Shown piece after piece: positions 50,601 through 62,839 of a stretch of DNA of 64,000 nucleotides (its first letter is position 1; each line of letters opens with the position of its first letter). The notes beneath the pieces were generated by a model. The model made no database searches. It had not been told where the DNA came from and saw only the letters and a list, made by a program, of their open reading frames with translations. Source of the DNA: Adineta steineri (lineage: Eukaryota > Rotifera > Eurotatoria > Adinetida > Adinetidae); contig CAJNOI010000294.1 in the NCBI GenBank assembly GCA_905250115.1, positions 21,631 to 85,630 of the forward strand, read 5' to 3'. The translations under genes were made by a program, and so were the position numbers.

Positions 50601-53600
50601 TAGGAACATACCAGATATACAAGAGTTGCACTTAACAATACTTTTAATCCTTTTTGGTTCGTTAATGCTACTACCAGCGCTCGTATTTGGCACGAGAGAT
50701 AGAAGACTATTCTTTATTAAAAAATATCTGCATATGTGTTTGTTTCTGCTTGGATACTAGTTATCTTTTAGTTGCTGACGCAAATTCTAATGTTTTCTTT
50801 AGTTGAAAAAAAGATTTTATACGCAATAAGTTGACGCATTTTCTGACAAGCTTTTATATTTTTATTCATATTAACTTCATCATTTATACATCTGTTTCAG
50901 AGTTTGATAGAGAAAATTAACTGAAGAATATTTCAACATATAAAAAAGAAGGTTTGTATAACAAAGATTTATGAATATTGTGCTATTGCGAGCAAACGGT
51001 CTGGCCTCATGACCGATAGGAACTGCCCGATCACTCTAAATTCTCTTCTCTCCTTATAATCTACGAACGATGAATGATCTGGAATTGATATTATGTTTGT
51101 AAATATAAAATTAATTTTGTATATCGTCAATAATAAAAAGAAAGAACAGTTAGATATATCAAAGTAGAAGAAAGGAAGAGATATTCTTATTTGTTACTAA
51201 GATAAGTTTTGACGAAAAATAGTAATGTAATTATAGTTCAAATGAAGATTTATTTTATCAAATTCTTTTCGTTGAAAAGTAATTACTATGTAGTGAGAAA
51301 AGAATAATTTTTTTACATATATGTCTTTAAAATGTTGAATATTTTTATTTATTTATTTTTATTCATAGTCTGAGAGTTGTGCAATAATATTTTTAGAAAG
51401 TAGCAAAGAAGATGATTTCTAAAAAAATGAGTATTTAATTATGAGAGAAAAAATGGCAGAGAACATTTGAACAACAGCAAAACGTGTTAGTTCATTGAAT
51501 AATAATAATAATAACGCGTACTGATAAATGTAACTTTTGTGTATACAATCAAGATTTAGACTTTATTTCATAAAGAATAAGTTTCGATTTCTTGAACTAC
51601 GCCTTACTGTAACTTAATAAGAATCAGTGGCTGAATCAGGATTTTGAGTTAGGAAGGCTCAGTTATCAGATCCGTTTTGATTCATCTAACAAGTATAATC
51701 ATTTTAGCCAACCAATATAAATTAAGAATCCTTTCAAAATTTGCTAGGAGAGACTGAGTCATCATCTCTGGCTTCACCATCTATAATAGTATCAACTAAG
51801 TATTCTGAGCATATATTAGAGAGAGAGAGAGAAAATAGGTGTTAGATGGTGACATGACGTCAATTATAATTCTCTTGCATATGATGACGTCAAAATCATT
51901 TATATCTTCGTATTTTTTATATTTGCATGTGTATTTCGATGTACATATGTTCAAATGTTGTTTCCATCTCTTTCTACGTCATATATAAATGCACTATTTG
52001 TGAATAATAATAAATTGCATTGTGTAGAAACACATATTTGATAAAAAGTCTGCTTCTGCTCGTATAAATCAAATGCTTAAACATGTTGAGAATGAGGATG
52101 TGAGCAAAAACTCAGTTTTTGCTTATCACAACTTCACTTTAGTATTTCTTATTGACGTCATGTTTCGACAAAAGATGCTTATTTGATAAAATCTTGTATT
52201 ACATTAGATAAATTGAATGTAAATTGTTCATTTCTAGTTCTTATTTTTTTATTAGTATTATTTCGAGATTTATGATTTTATAAAAGCATTTGTAAAGTAA
52301 AAAAAAAGTAAAAATGCTCTATTAATGAATATTCTCAAATATAAAAAATCATAAGTATTAAGAATATTGCATGAAAGATCCCATTACTGCCTTTATCGAT
52401 CGTGATTCATGAAAGAAAAATAAATATTTTACCGAGAAAATTATATGGTTTATATTCAAAATTTAAAATATATCAATAAATTCTTTCAGCTTATTTCTTA
52501 ATTGTTAAAATTGTAAATCAATTGAAAAACTTAAATATTAATTTTAGTAGTTAAAATAATTTTTTATTTAGTTTTTCAATATTTTAATAAGAAACAACGA
52601 TTTTCTTTTGAAATAATATCGATAGAATTATTCATAATATGATTTAATGTAATATTCAAAAGAGATCTTATTCATTGTATTCTAATTATTTTTCATAATG
52701 AGAGTATTACCAAGCATATGTTCAAAATAACAATTCTTTTGAAGAATAGAAATATGTTTGTTTCAGTAATTATTTTATTTGAATAATAACAAAATCGTGC
52801 AATGAAAGTTTTCTATTCTAATTAAAATAAATTTTTATAAACTTGTTAATTGAGTTCATCATTCTAATAGTTTTAAAAAAAGTAAAATATTATTTTTATA
52901 TTTTATACATTTATTAAAATGACGTATATTACTTTAAAATCAATTAAATTAGCTTTGTTTTCGTTTTTTTCATGAAAAATATTTTCTAATATTTCTAATT
53001 TAACTGCAAATTATTAATTCAATTTTGTCTTCTAATAAAATGTTTACATTTATAGTTTAGAAATACATTCATTAGAAAAAATAATTTATTCTAAATAAAT
53101 ATTAATTTTACACTGAAATTTTATGATTATAATAGAAGATGAATTGAAAAGATATTTTCTAATTAGAAAATTGCTCTTTGTCTCTTATGAAATCGAATAA
53201 AAATTTAGTTCTTGCCATGAACTTTTTCAAATAATAAAATTTCATAAATGTTCTTTTGTTCAAATCATTCGACTAATGAATCTGAATTTTATTCTTAATA
53301 ATAATTCTATTAAATATTTACAATTCATTTGTAAGTTTAATTATTTAATAAAAATAATTAAGAGATTTTGTTCATTTATTTTATAGACAACAAAGAAATG
53401 AAATTCATTTCAGCGTGCTTTTAAATTATTAGAATGTTCGAAATATTTTCTTGGCAATTTTTTATTATTAAAAATTGATTAAAATTCTTATATATGAAAT
53501 GTTTTATTTAATTAATTCAAAAATATCTTTGGAAATTCAAATAAAATTAATTCGAAATATTATTTTAACTCATTAATCAATTAAAAAGATTACGAGTGTA

Positions 53601-55808
53601 AATATGACAGTATTATGATCAACTTAAATCCAGACACACCTCTCAAGATGATTTAACTTTATCTTACAATACGTACATTTAATAAGTTAACAAGTAAAAA
53701 TCCATTCAAATTAATCTTTTTTATCTCTTTTCTAATATCAGTATCTCTTGAAACGTTCTCACATAAGTCATTGATCTGGTATTTTAAAAATATTAGAAAA
53801 ATTTGATATAAAGAAAAAAAATGCATATGACTCAAAATTAGTATAGATAAAATGCCTACTACATAAGAAATAAATTGACATGAAGATAAAAACTAGTATA
53901 AAGACAAAACGATTGGACCAAAATGAATCGATATGAAAGAAAAACAAAAACCGACAAGCAAATATACAGGTAAAAAAGAGGTGTTTATATACACATATGT
54001 CTACATAAGCAACGGCTATCTACACACAGGTAAGCATAACCATGTTATTATTTTATATTTTTTTTACAGACATAAACTAAATGTCCTATTTTTGAAATAA
54101 TTTTATTTAACTCCGTCTTATGTTGTTTTTTAATATAAAATTCGTAACATTATTGAGTCGATTCTTGACTTCGTCTGGATTCATCTTTTGTGTTTCCTAA
54201 CAGAGTTACTATGATACCATACATTTATTAAATTTTGCTGTCAGAAACGATCAAAGAATTCTTTCATTTATTTTTCATTGTATTTTGTTGACGCATGTTT
54301 AATACTCTCGCCAGTTGACAATACCCAAGAGGAAAAAAATGAAAAATATCAAAATTATTATCTATTTCATTATCAGATATGTCTTTTTGCTCGTGTTTTT
54401 CACATCAAAGTAACCATTTTTTATTCTCTGAGTAGTTAATACGCCAGTTTTCAAATTCTTTCTTGTATTGTTACTAATTATCAAATTTCTTCACAAAGAA
54501 AGAATGTTTATCTTGATTCATTTTTCTCGATATCGAATTACAACCAACACGAATAAATCTTTAGATTTAAGTATATTCGCAAAATCGACTTTGTTTTGTG
54601 ATAGATGTTGAGAATGATTATGATAGCCTTTTTAACGATATAATAGTATTCATTTAGTACTATAAATGAGATCATATTAAGACGATCCATTCGATTATAA
54701 AAACTACCAATTCATTTCATTTGTAAAAACATTGGCAAGCTCTATAAAGAAAAGATTAAAGCGAGGACTGATTTATTTTTCTTAACGAAGATTATGTGCT
54801 CAGATTGTAAGCTCTTTGTCTTTTCATGTTTTGAAATATCCCAGTTTCTGAGCTAATTAAATAAGATGAAATAAATTAGATTTTTCGTTTCATAACTATT
54901 GAACAGAAAAAATGATAATTGAAAGAAAAGAAAAGCACTGATACTTAATGATTTTGACTAATTCCATTGAAAATAATGGATCTTTATTTAATTTTTTATT
55001 TTTCAATAATTGTGTAATTGTACTACTTAATTTATATTTAATTTGTATGTAATAAAGATTTAATAAAAGTAAAATAATTCTAAAGATAAGACATTTAATT
55101 TATATTAATAAAGAAATACATTCCAGGCAATAACACGACTATGGTTACCTGTATGTATATACACACTTTTTAAATAAAAAGTATACAAAAAAAGGTATTC
55201 ATAGTTTCATTTTATTAAATCTTGAGAATAATAACCATTATTATTGATATAGTAAATTCTTACCTATCTTAGAAATCGATTGACTTACATATATATATAA
55301 TTACTTTAAAAGAAAGAAATATTTAAAATATATATTCTTTTGTTGATCGCACAAAACATATATAAACGTTTTGGAAAATTCAATTTTTTCACATTTCAGT
55401 ATATTTTCAATAATATATTAATGAATTAAGATTTGTTCTTATTTATTCAATCAATGGAATTTTTTTCATTATAAAAATCGTTGTGCCTCTACAATAGTTT
55501 CCATGTTTCCCTTAATTAGCTGAATTCCTTTAAACAATGATTACACGATCAATGGCCCACGTCGTAAGTAGTACCATCTTGAGACTTAGTGTGGATATGG
55601 ACGCGATTAGGATAAATAAGATACACTGGCATCCCACACTCAAGGTACAGAATCTGAGTTGCTGTGAACAACGTGCAGCAGGACAAAGCAATAACTCATG
55701 CAAATGACTGACTGTGTTTTTTCCTTCGTTACTATAGACAACACAAGTATGTTATAATTATAGTATGTGTCGCTGAGGTGTGATGCATTTTAAAAAAATG
55801 AAGTAAAG
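47628..55808. other. Gene desert, very AT-rich, with degraded repeats
   Basis: Over 8 kb without a convincing gene. 52.2-55.4 kb is mostly A and T. At 49690-49770 (GCGGAGCCAGGATTTCG, GGGGCTCAGCCTATCAG) and 51628-51780 (GGCTGAATCAGGATTTTGAG, AAGGCTCAGTTATCAG) two diverged copies of one sequence look like transposon debris. 49080-49350 is dense in GCGATTTTATCGC-like short palindromes. A richer patch at 55540-55760 shows no ORF. Confidence 0.55.
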
Positions 55809-56173
55809 TACCCATCTAAAAAAGTGATGAAAATCATGATTTTTATGAGAAATCGGATGAAAAATCGATTTAAATAGCACGATTTTCATAGCTTGATAAT
55901 CAATTAAGTTGAAATAAACAATCAAAATCGATGAAATTGTTGTATAAAGTCGATCAAAATCAGTTATTTTTCACGAAAAATTAAATATCATTGGATTTTA
56001 ATCAATTATATACAACTTAATCGATTTTTCACCGTTTCATACAATAATTTAATCGATTTTAATTAATTTTTTCATCTTAACTGATTACCAAGCTATGAAA
56101 ATTGTGCTATTTAAATCGATTTCTCATCGGATTTCTGATAAAAATCATGATTTTCACCACTTTTTTTACATGG
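55809..56173. repeat. Foldback (MITE-like) element
   Basis: Two arms of ~180 bp are inverted copies around a centre near 55990. Left end CCATCTAAAAAAGTGATGAA, right end (reverse-complemented) CCATGTAAAAAAAGTGGTGA; further in, both read ATCGATTTAAATAGCAC and TTTTCATAGCTTG. The arms differ by scattered changes. It sits directly upstream of the helicase gene and would form a long hairpin in RNA. Confidence 0.75.
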
Positions 56174-56233
56174 ACAGTCGATTTGTTTGCGGTATATTTC
56201 TTGTTTTGGTAGGTTATTCTCAAATCGATAATA

Positions 56234-59173
56234 ATGGACGAGTACACGGCCAGAACATGGTTTCAACTGAAACGCAATGATCCTCATGATGGTTCTTTAT
56301 GGAATAGAGCGCGTATTTTGTGCACATTCAAAAGAGGAGCTATAACATGTTTATATCTTTTCCAACGTCGTACTGAAAACTTAGAGCAAGAAAATCCTCG
56401 AACTTCTTCCCAACGATCTCTTTGGTGCAATGAAGTTCATGATAGCATTCGCATCTTATTGGATCGCATTGTTACCCGATGGCAGCCTCACTATTTATCC
56501 CAAAGATTTGGAACAAACTCTGCTTTGCACCATAGTCTAACGCCCGAGCCTTTATTGACTGTACCATCAATATTCGGTAATATTTATTGAAAAATATAAA
56601 AGTACGAGACAAAATTTTTTATCGTAGGTGATCCACAAGCTGAATCCGACTTTGATGTGGAACATGCGCAAGAGCGGTATGAGCAGTGCTTTATACCACT
56701 TCTTTATCATGAATTATGGGAAAACATCAAACATGATGCAAAATCAGTAGTCTCCAACAATTTCTCCAACGCTGATAACAATATCACAATTGAAATTAAG
56801 AAAAATGAACCACAGGTTGCACAGCCAACGCATCCGTCTGTATCGCCTATACCGACTACTCTGATATTTGGATCTTACTCATTCGATATTGATCTCTCTT
56901 TTACTCGAACATTTCCTAAACTTGGTTTAGGTGATATTATACTGATTAGCATTAATCCTCAAGGTCAAATCCAACGTTCTTTTGCTGTTGTTGTTCACGT
57001 AAGTGATCGTTGGCCAGCGAATATGGATACAATTCCAATCACCACTGATCTAGTAGAAGGGATGAAGAATAAAAATACCATCAAAGTGAAGTCTAAAATA
57101 GTCTTTTATACCTCGAAAAAATGTTCAGATGTAATTGCAAAGCATTGTACATCTGTTCGATCGAACACAATTCCTGTCACTAAGTTGGGCAATTTTACAT
57201 CATCTCGAAGACATATTAGTGCCGTTTATAATTTACGTACGTTTTCGAAACAAAGTAATTTACTGCTAAAAGTAGATGATGATCCCTATTTTCATGGAAA
57301 AAATATTCCAAATGATATCATAGAATCAGAAATAGCTGGAAACTTTAACAATAATCAAAGAAATGTAATTAGATGTGCAGAAAGAATATTCAATGACAAC
57401 AACAATGATCATTTACATCTCGTTCATGGTCCTCCTGGTCTGATATAGTTTCTCTTGAGGATGTTCGAACTGTTTCTATTTAGGTACTGGAAAAAGTAAG
57501 ACAATTGCCGGTATCGTTACAACACTGTTGCCACAACTGAAAAAAAACAGAAAAATTCTACTCTGTGCACCATCAAACAATGCCTGTGATGAGCTGTTTA
57601 AGCGAATTTTGAATGAACTGAGAGACGAATATAAAAAAGGTTTTTGTTAGGTTTTACTCTGAATTAGAGAATTGAGTTTAGACATATTATAGGAACACTG
57701 GTACGCGTCGGTCGTGAAGCACCTCTTGATCATGATGTCTGTGAACATTTTCTCGAATCGCAGACTATGCAACAACTTGTTCGAATGATGAAAAATCGAG
57801 AGCCAATAATAGAAACAACAGTCGGTTCTGTCAAGGAAGGTATTCTGACAAAAGCCAAAGTGATCATTTCAACATTAAACTATTCAGCTAATAGTACGCT
57901 TTTATTGATGAAACATCGAAAGGATGTTGATTTTGTGATCATCGATGAAGGTAAAGTCTTTTATTGATCGAGATAATCTACTTGTTTTCACGTGCACTCT
58001 TTTTTAAATATATATCGGTAGTGATAAGGTCTCATCAAGAAGCACATGTATTCAAACTAGGGACCTGCACGGAACTCCGATTTACTCCGAAAAGGGGGAA
58101 GAAAATAGAAAAAAAGTGACTACGTAATATGCGAACAAGCTGTTCAAATATTACGTAGTCACTTTTTTTCTATTTTCTTCCCCCTTTTCGGAGTAAATCG
58201 GAGTTCCGTGCAGGTCCCTAATTCAAACATATACAAAAGCGAGTCTACGTGAAAACGAGTGTAAATTATCTCGACCGTTTTATTGATGTTTCTTTTTTCT
58301 TATATTTTTTATTATTGCGGTGCAGCTTGTCAAAGTCTCGAACCGGACTGTCTTTTACCATTTTATTTTGGTTGTGCAAAGATTATACTTGTTGGCGATC
58401 CTCAACAACTACCTCCATGTGTGCTCAGTCCTGCTGGTCAAGAACATAATCTTTCGCAATCACTTTATGATAGACTAAATGATATAATTCCTCCAAAAAA
58501 CATCAGCATGCTTACTGAACAGTATCGCATGCATGAAGAAATATGTCATTTTCCAAATAACCACTTCTATGATGGTCAACTTATTACACACGAGAGTGTA
58601 ATGAATTACTGGGCTGATTATCCATTAAAACCCTATTATTTATACAATCTAACTTATACCACTCATCAATGTCCACCCAATGGCGGATCATCCGACAATA
58701 AAGAAGAACGGATATTTATTAAAAAATTCTGCATCAAATTACTTGAGCAGCTTGTTGATCGGCAACCTTACCTTCCAAATGACCCGGAATTCATTGAAAT
58801 GGAAAAACGTATTGTCGTTATTACACCATACAAGGGTCAGATGAAAAAATTCCGTAAGCAGTCACTTCAATTTCCACGTCATATAGAAGTACTGACTGTG
58901 GATAGTGCACAAGGAAAGGAAAAGGATATCGTTCTCATCTCATGTGTTAGAAGTGGTGAAGGTAAAACAATCGGATTTTTAAATGATAAACGTCGCTTAA
59001 ACGTCATGTTAACAAGGGCAAGACGTGCTCTATATATCTTTGGTAATTTAAACTGGTTAGCAGAACAAGATTCTCATTGGAATGCATTGTTTGATGATGC
59101 TTCAGATCGACAATTCATCGATACTGTGCCTAACAGCGATCACCCAGTCAGTTTAGCTCTTAGAGACGACTGA
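56234..59173 (+). CDS. Superfamily 1 helicase, Sen1/Upf1-like
   Basis: Five exons, all joined in phase 1: 56234-56576, 56628-57437, 57484-57639, 57693-57950, 58326-59173 (804 aa). It contains the SF1B core in order: Q-like region NFNNNQRNVIRCAERIF, Walker A GPPGTGKSKT (split by an intron with a GTCTGA donor), Ia LLCAPSNNACDEL, Walker B VDFVIIDEACQSLEP, III LVGDPQQLPPCVLS, IV YRMHEEICHFPN, V VDSAQGKEKDIVLISCVR and VI DKRRLNVMLTRARRALYI. Such helicases unwind RNA-DNA hybrids or act in RNA surveillance. The N-terminal 380 residues are not recognised and lack Upf1 zinc motifs. The start is uncertain: the frame stays open up to a possible acceptor at 56212, so an upstream exon is possible. An AATAAA lies ~65 bp after the stop. 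Confidence 0.85.
57959..58287. mobile_element. Nested-hairpin element in a helicase intron
   Basis: The decamer TTTTATTGAT flanks the element on both sides (57959-57968, 58278-58287) and looks like a target-site duplication. Inside are outer inverted ends (CGAGATAATCTAC; GTAAATTATCTCG). A near-perfect ~72-bp inner inverted repeat begins AGGGACCTGCACGGAACTCC near 58061 and ends with its complement near 58220, around a ~20-base loop. It makes most of the 375-bp intron between the Walker B exon and the last exon, and leaves both splice sites intact. Confidence 0.7.
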
Positions 59174-59239
59174 TCTTTAAACTCCCGGTCTATCATTATG
59201 AACATGACGCCTAATTATCTATGAAGACATTGTATTTTT

Positions 59240-59245
59240 AATAAA
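59240..59245 (+). terminator. Poly(A) signal of the helicase gene
   Basis: AATAAA about 65 bases after the TGA stop, in AT-rich 3' sequence. Confidence 0.5.
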
Positions 59246-59311
59246 ACATTATAATGTTAATTAGCTTTGAGAAAATATAGATTATAACTAACGATTAGTA
59301 TCGTATGCGAA

Positions 59312-59385
59312 TGGATAGGTATGGGTAAGGATGTGTGCATAGCATACTTGTGTTCCATCACCTACAACCATACCCACCCTACGTA
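59312..59385. repeat. GT/CA hairpin motif next to 7TM pseudogene
   Basis: GGTATGGGTAAGGATGTGTG and CACCTACAACCATACCCACCC form an imperfect inverted pair, about 60 bp past the 3' end of the 7TM pseudogene (- strand). Confidence 0.5.
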
Positions 59386-59439
59386 AAATATTGAATAAAA
59401 ACATCATCATACAGACAAAGAAGCAAAGATAAAGATAAG

Positions 59440-60330
59440 AAAATCAAATATTTTCGTTTATTATCTTTATAATGTTCGACAAAAACGTTGTTGAATCAGA
59501 TTTCGATACTCTTTTATATAAAATTCTGATGGCAAAACAAAGATAAGAAAATTAATCGTCGGAAGAATAAATAAAATCAAATATTCACAAAGAAACAATC
59601 AAGAATCTTTTGTTGAATTCATACATTTGAATACATAAGTAAGAATTAATCGTGGTATTGCAAAAAAAGATAAAATCACAGGTACAATTAATAAATGTTG
59701 ATGATCTCCATTTTTCTGTTATTAAAATAATTGATAAAATAAAGTTAATTAAAAATAGAATGGAAAAATGAAATCTATTATTAATTATTCGATTATAGAT
59801 TTGTAAAGTTGAAGAATATTTTAGAATACACCAAATTCTTTTCTTTTATTATTATCATCATCATCATGTTCTTCTTCGAATAAAAACATAGATAAAATAT
59901 TTAAAGTTAAAAGAATAATTAAAACTTTTTTAGCTAATTTTTTACTTTTCTTTTTATCAAATTGAGCACTTTTAATAATTGTTATTGCTTTTTCCATTCC
60001 CTCACATGCATGTTAACATTAATTCATATTAAGACAAATTCGAAGAAGAAAATCTAATAAATGATATTGAACTTTTAAAAATGATTGGTTCGATGAAATT
60101 GATATTCGTGTTGAAAGATAAATAAAATATTTTGATCCAAACATGATCTTTGTTAAAAATGTTGTTATTGATAAACTAAATAAATATATTCCACAACCAA
60201 CTTTACGTATACTTTTATTTTTAAATGTTATTCAGGAACGTATACCATTGATTAATCATAAATAGAATTGTTAATGATAAACTTATTTTAATAATTGATG
60301 TTTGATGAATAATGTTAACATCTGGAATAA
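59440..60330 (-). pseudogene. Decayed 7TM receptor copy
   Basis: Translation of the - strand in shifting frames recovers the same landmarks as the 42.6-kb receptor: KVGCGIYLFSLSITTFL, FLKVQYHLLDFLLRI, then EKAITIIKSAQFDKKKSKK in place of the ERA-FNKQKS region, and a 3' end resembling the LPS-Y tail. Stop codons occur in the first helix region and after LNMN, and several frameshifts are needed, so it cannot make a full receptor. No ectodomain exons were found with it. Confidence 0.75.
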
Positions 60331-60351
60331 GATGTGTATAAAAGAATAGGA

Positions 60352-61477
60352 TTTGAGAAGAAATATGGAACGATTAGCAATTCAATATTTCTTTTATATA
60401 CAATCATTTTCTTTTGCAATGTCTATCGTAACATATTTGATCATTTTTCAAGTGAATAGTGTTTGACAGAATTTGTTTTCAAGAATTATCAAGAACAATT
60501 AAATATCATCCACCTGATAGTTTAAAAGATGTTTTATATAATCCAGAGATTATACAGTAAATTAGAAATTTCAAAAAAATATAAGTAAAATTATTGTTTG
60601 TTGTGCGATATAAAAATATAATTTCAATATACTTGGTCATTATATTAATAGACAAATTGATAAATATAAACTTTTTAGCTATAACAGCAGAACAAAAAGA
60701 AAAGAAGGAGAGAGCAATGTTACAAACAACAGAATATATCGCCGAAAGAAGAATATAGGAAAAAATGAAAAAAAATGAAAAATAAGGATTTTTTTTCATG
60801 AAACAGTTAGAGGAGATCACCACTGTTTGTGTTAAAATAAGAAGAAGTAGCAACTCTACTTTTGATATGGAGAAACTGTTCGACTAAAATTGATTGTACC
60901 TAAACGAAACAAATGATTTTATTTTGGTTAAATAATCGAATCTTCTGTGAAAAACATTAATTATTTCTTTAGGCGATTTAATTCTTCTGTATCACTCAGT
61001 GGATTTCAAGTCAAATACAGATAGGCTCCAAAATATTGTAATTTCTTTCGTTTTAATCTGAAAAATTTGTTTGTTTTCATTGAGTTATAACAGACATACA
61101 ATCAAAGTTTGGTATTCGTAATAATATACATTTAGTTCGAATTATATCTATGACAAGTAGAAGAGATCGGATCCTAACCTAACGAAAGATAGTTTTTATA
61201 TGAACTTTCTACTTTATACAATATTAGTATTACTATTATTATTATCACCAATGGCCAAACGCTGATTAATTTCAATCATGTCATTTGTTTTTGAGTCTAT
61301 TTCAGTGCCTTCAATCGATTCAATATCCTCGTTAACTGGCTGAAGTGTTGAAGCTAAAACAGAAATGTATACCAAATTATAGATATATTATAATATTTAT
61401 TTAACATACTTGAACATGAACCGCTCATATTTGCCACGGATCAGTAAATGTTCGAACAGTAAAATATGATTTTGCAA
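60352..61477 (-). repeat. Duplicated block X, right copy
   Basis: Inverted counterpart of 36581-37626. It lies directly beside the 7TM pseudogene and contains the second microgene. Similarity ends near GAGAAGAAATATGG at 60354. Confidence 0.75.
61214..61428 (-). CDS. Two-exon microgene, 52-aa acidic protein (copy B)
   Basis: Exon 1 (61428-61410) encodes MSGSCS and ends at GTATGT; exon 2 (61353-61214) follows TTCTGTTTTAG and ends in TAA. Exon lengths (19 and 140 nt) equal those of copy A at 36630-36844, and the product is again 52 aa (QPVNEDIESIEGTEIDSKTN...LAIGD, Asn-rich end). Relative to copy A it lacks a few residues after NED and gains as many in the Asn-rich tail, always in whole codons. 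The upstream in-frame stop (TGA) is at the same codon as in copy A (TAG). Function unknown. Confidence 0.6.
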
Positions 61478-61589
61478 CAGATTCAACAGGTGATTGAATT
61501 GAAGCTCTAATGCCATATCGAATAGCTTTATATACGACACAAACATAGCAGAAATCAAATGCGTACGCATCACATCTTGTAACAAGTGA

Positions 61590-61800
61590 CGCCGTTTTTT
61601 CTTCCCGAGAAATTAACTACCGTTTTAAGGGACTTGATTGGTCGGATAGCACTCCGTCTTTTACCTTTTCGTTTCGATGGGCCGTCTCTATTCTCTCTTT
61701 TTTTTCTGTGCCCCGCCATATATTGTCACATTATATCCGCTGTCTCAATGTCAGTACTCCAGAGAGTAACATAAAAAGCGCAAAAAGAAAAAAGAAAAAA
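61590..61800. other. GC-richer island
   Basis: A stretch of clearly higher GC (GGTCGGATAGCACTCCG, TGTGCCCCGCC) between duplicated blocks X and Y, absent from the left copy. No convincing ORF; possibly a promoter or inserted fragment. Confidence 0.35.
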
Positions 61801-61973
61801 GCAAAAGAAAGGGTGTGGCCACTAATGAAAAGTTATGCAATGAACCTCGATAAAATCAGTTGAAATAAAATTTGCATATAATGTAAAAATAGAAGCGTGC
61901 ATAAAACTAGATCAAAACAACCAGCAAATATTAAGAAAAATAAAGAATCTAATAATCAAGTGATCTTCTGTCG

Positions 61974-62513
61974 TTGAATAAATAAAATAGTTTGTGTGGA
62001 AATCGAAATCAATCGGTTAGATTTTCATACAATATTTAATTAATAAAATTTTAAAGTCAACTTACCTGTCAAAATCTTAAATTAATACTCACAATATTTA
62101 ATTATAATATTTCATGTAAAAAAATCCAAAAAATTATATTTTAATCGACGATATCAGTATAGTACATTAATTGTCATAGTATTAATAAATATAAAAATAT
62201 TCTTCGAAGTTATCAAGAAAGTTTTACTTATTGTACAAAACCGTTACGAGTTGATACTCATATGTTTATGTTATCTTTGATCAGTTTCGAAGAACAAGAA
62301 ATGTTATAATTATATTTCGTAAATCATTCAAATGTTTCATTTGATTTTACTATGGCTTTCGAATCACCGATAAACAAGTAATAGATAGTATTAGATCAAG
62401 ATAATATTCAAGTACCACGAATATTTTAACAGTGTATTTTACTGAAGGTAATATAATAAAGAGATATTATCTAAAATTTTATTGTATATTTAACATCGAG
62501 AGAAAACTAGTTT
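61974..62513 (-). repeat. Duplicated block Y, right copy
   Basis: Inverted counterpart of 28821-29279, beginning ~330 bp after the reductase stop codon. It contains a short internal duplication of AATTAAATATTGT-type sequence that the left copy lacks. Confidence 0.7.
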
Positions 62514-62839
62514 ATTTAAAATTCAATATTTGATTTTCTTAATGAAAAACTATTCATTACTTGAACAATATTATATGGAAAGGTATATCAATAAATCAAA
62601 TTTATTTTCATTGATTATGCTTTGCCCAAAAGAAGTAACATATTTATTCAAATTTGGAAGGGTTATTTATGAATTCAATAGAATTTCAAAAACTACAATA
62701 TCAATAATTGAAACGAGTAACGAAATTAGATTATAGAGTTATTTTGTCAATATATTCATAAGTAATATATTAGTTATTTAAAAGATTTTTTTATTAATAC
62801 AACAAATATCATTTTATCTTGTTTTCATTCACAAAAAAA

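Noticed and set aside
50506-50760. 84-codon ORF with a hydrophobic C-terminal half
   Set aside because: No homology recognised, no neighbouring exons, within degraded repeat-rich DNA; length is within chance.
56234-59173. Helicase as part of a Helitron or Polinton
   Set aside because: Motifs are Sen1/Upf1-like, not Pif1-like, and no Rep, capsid or polymerase gene lies nearby.
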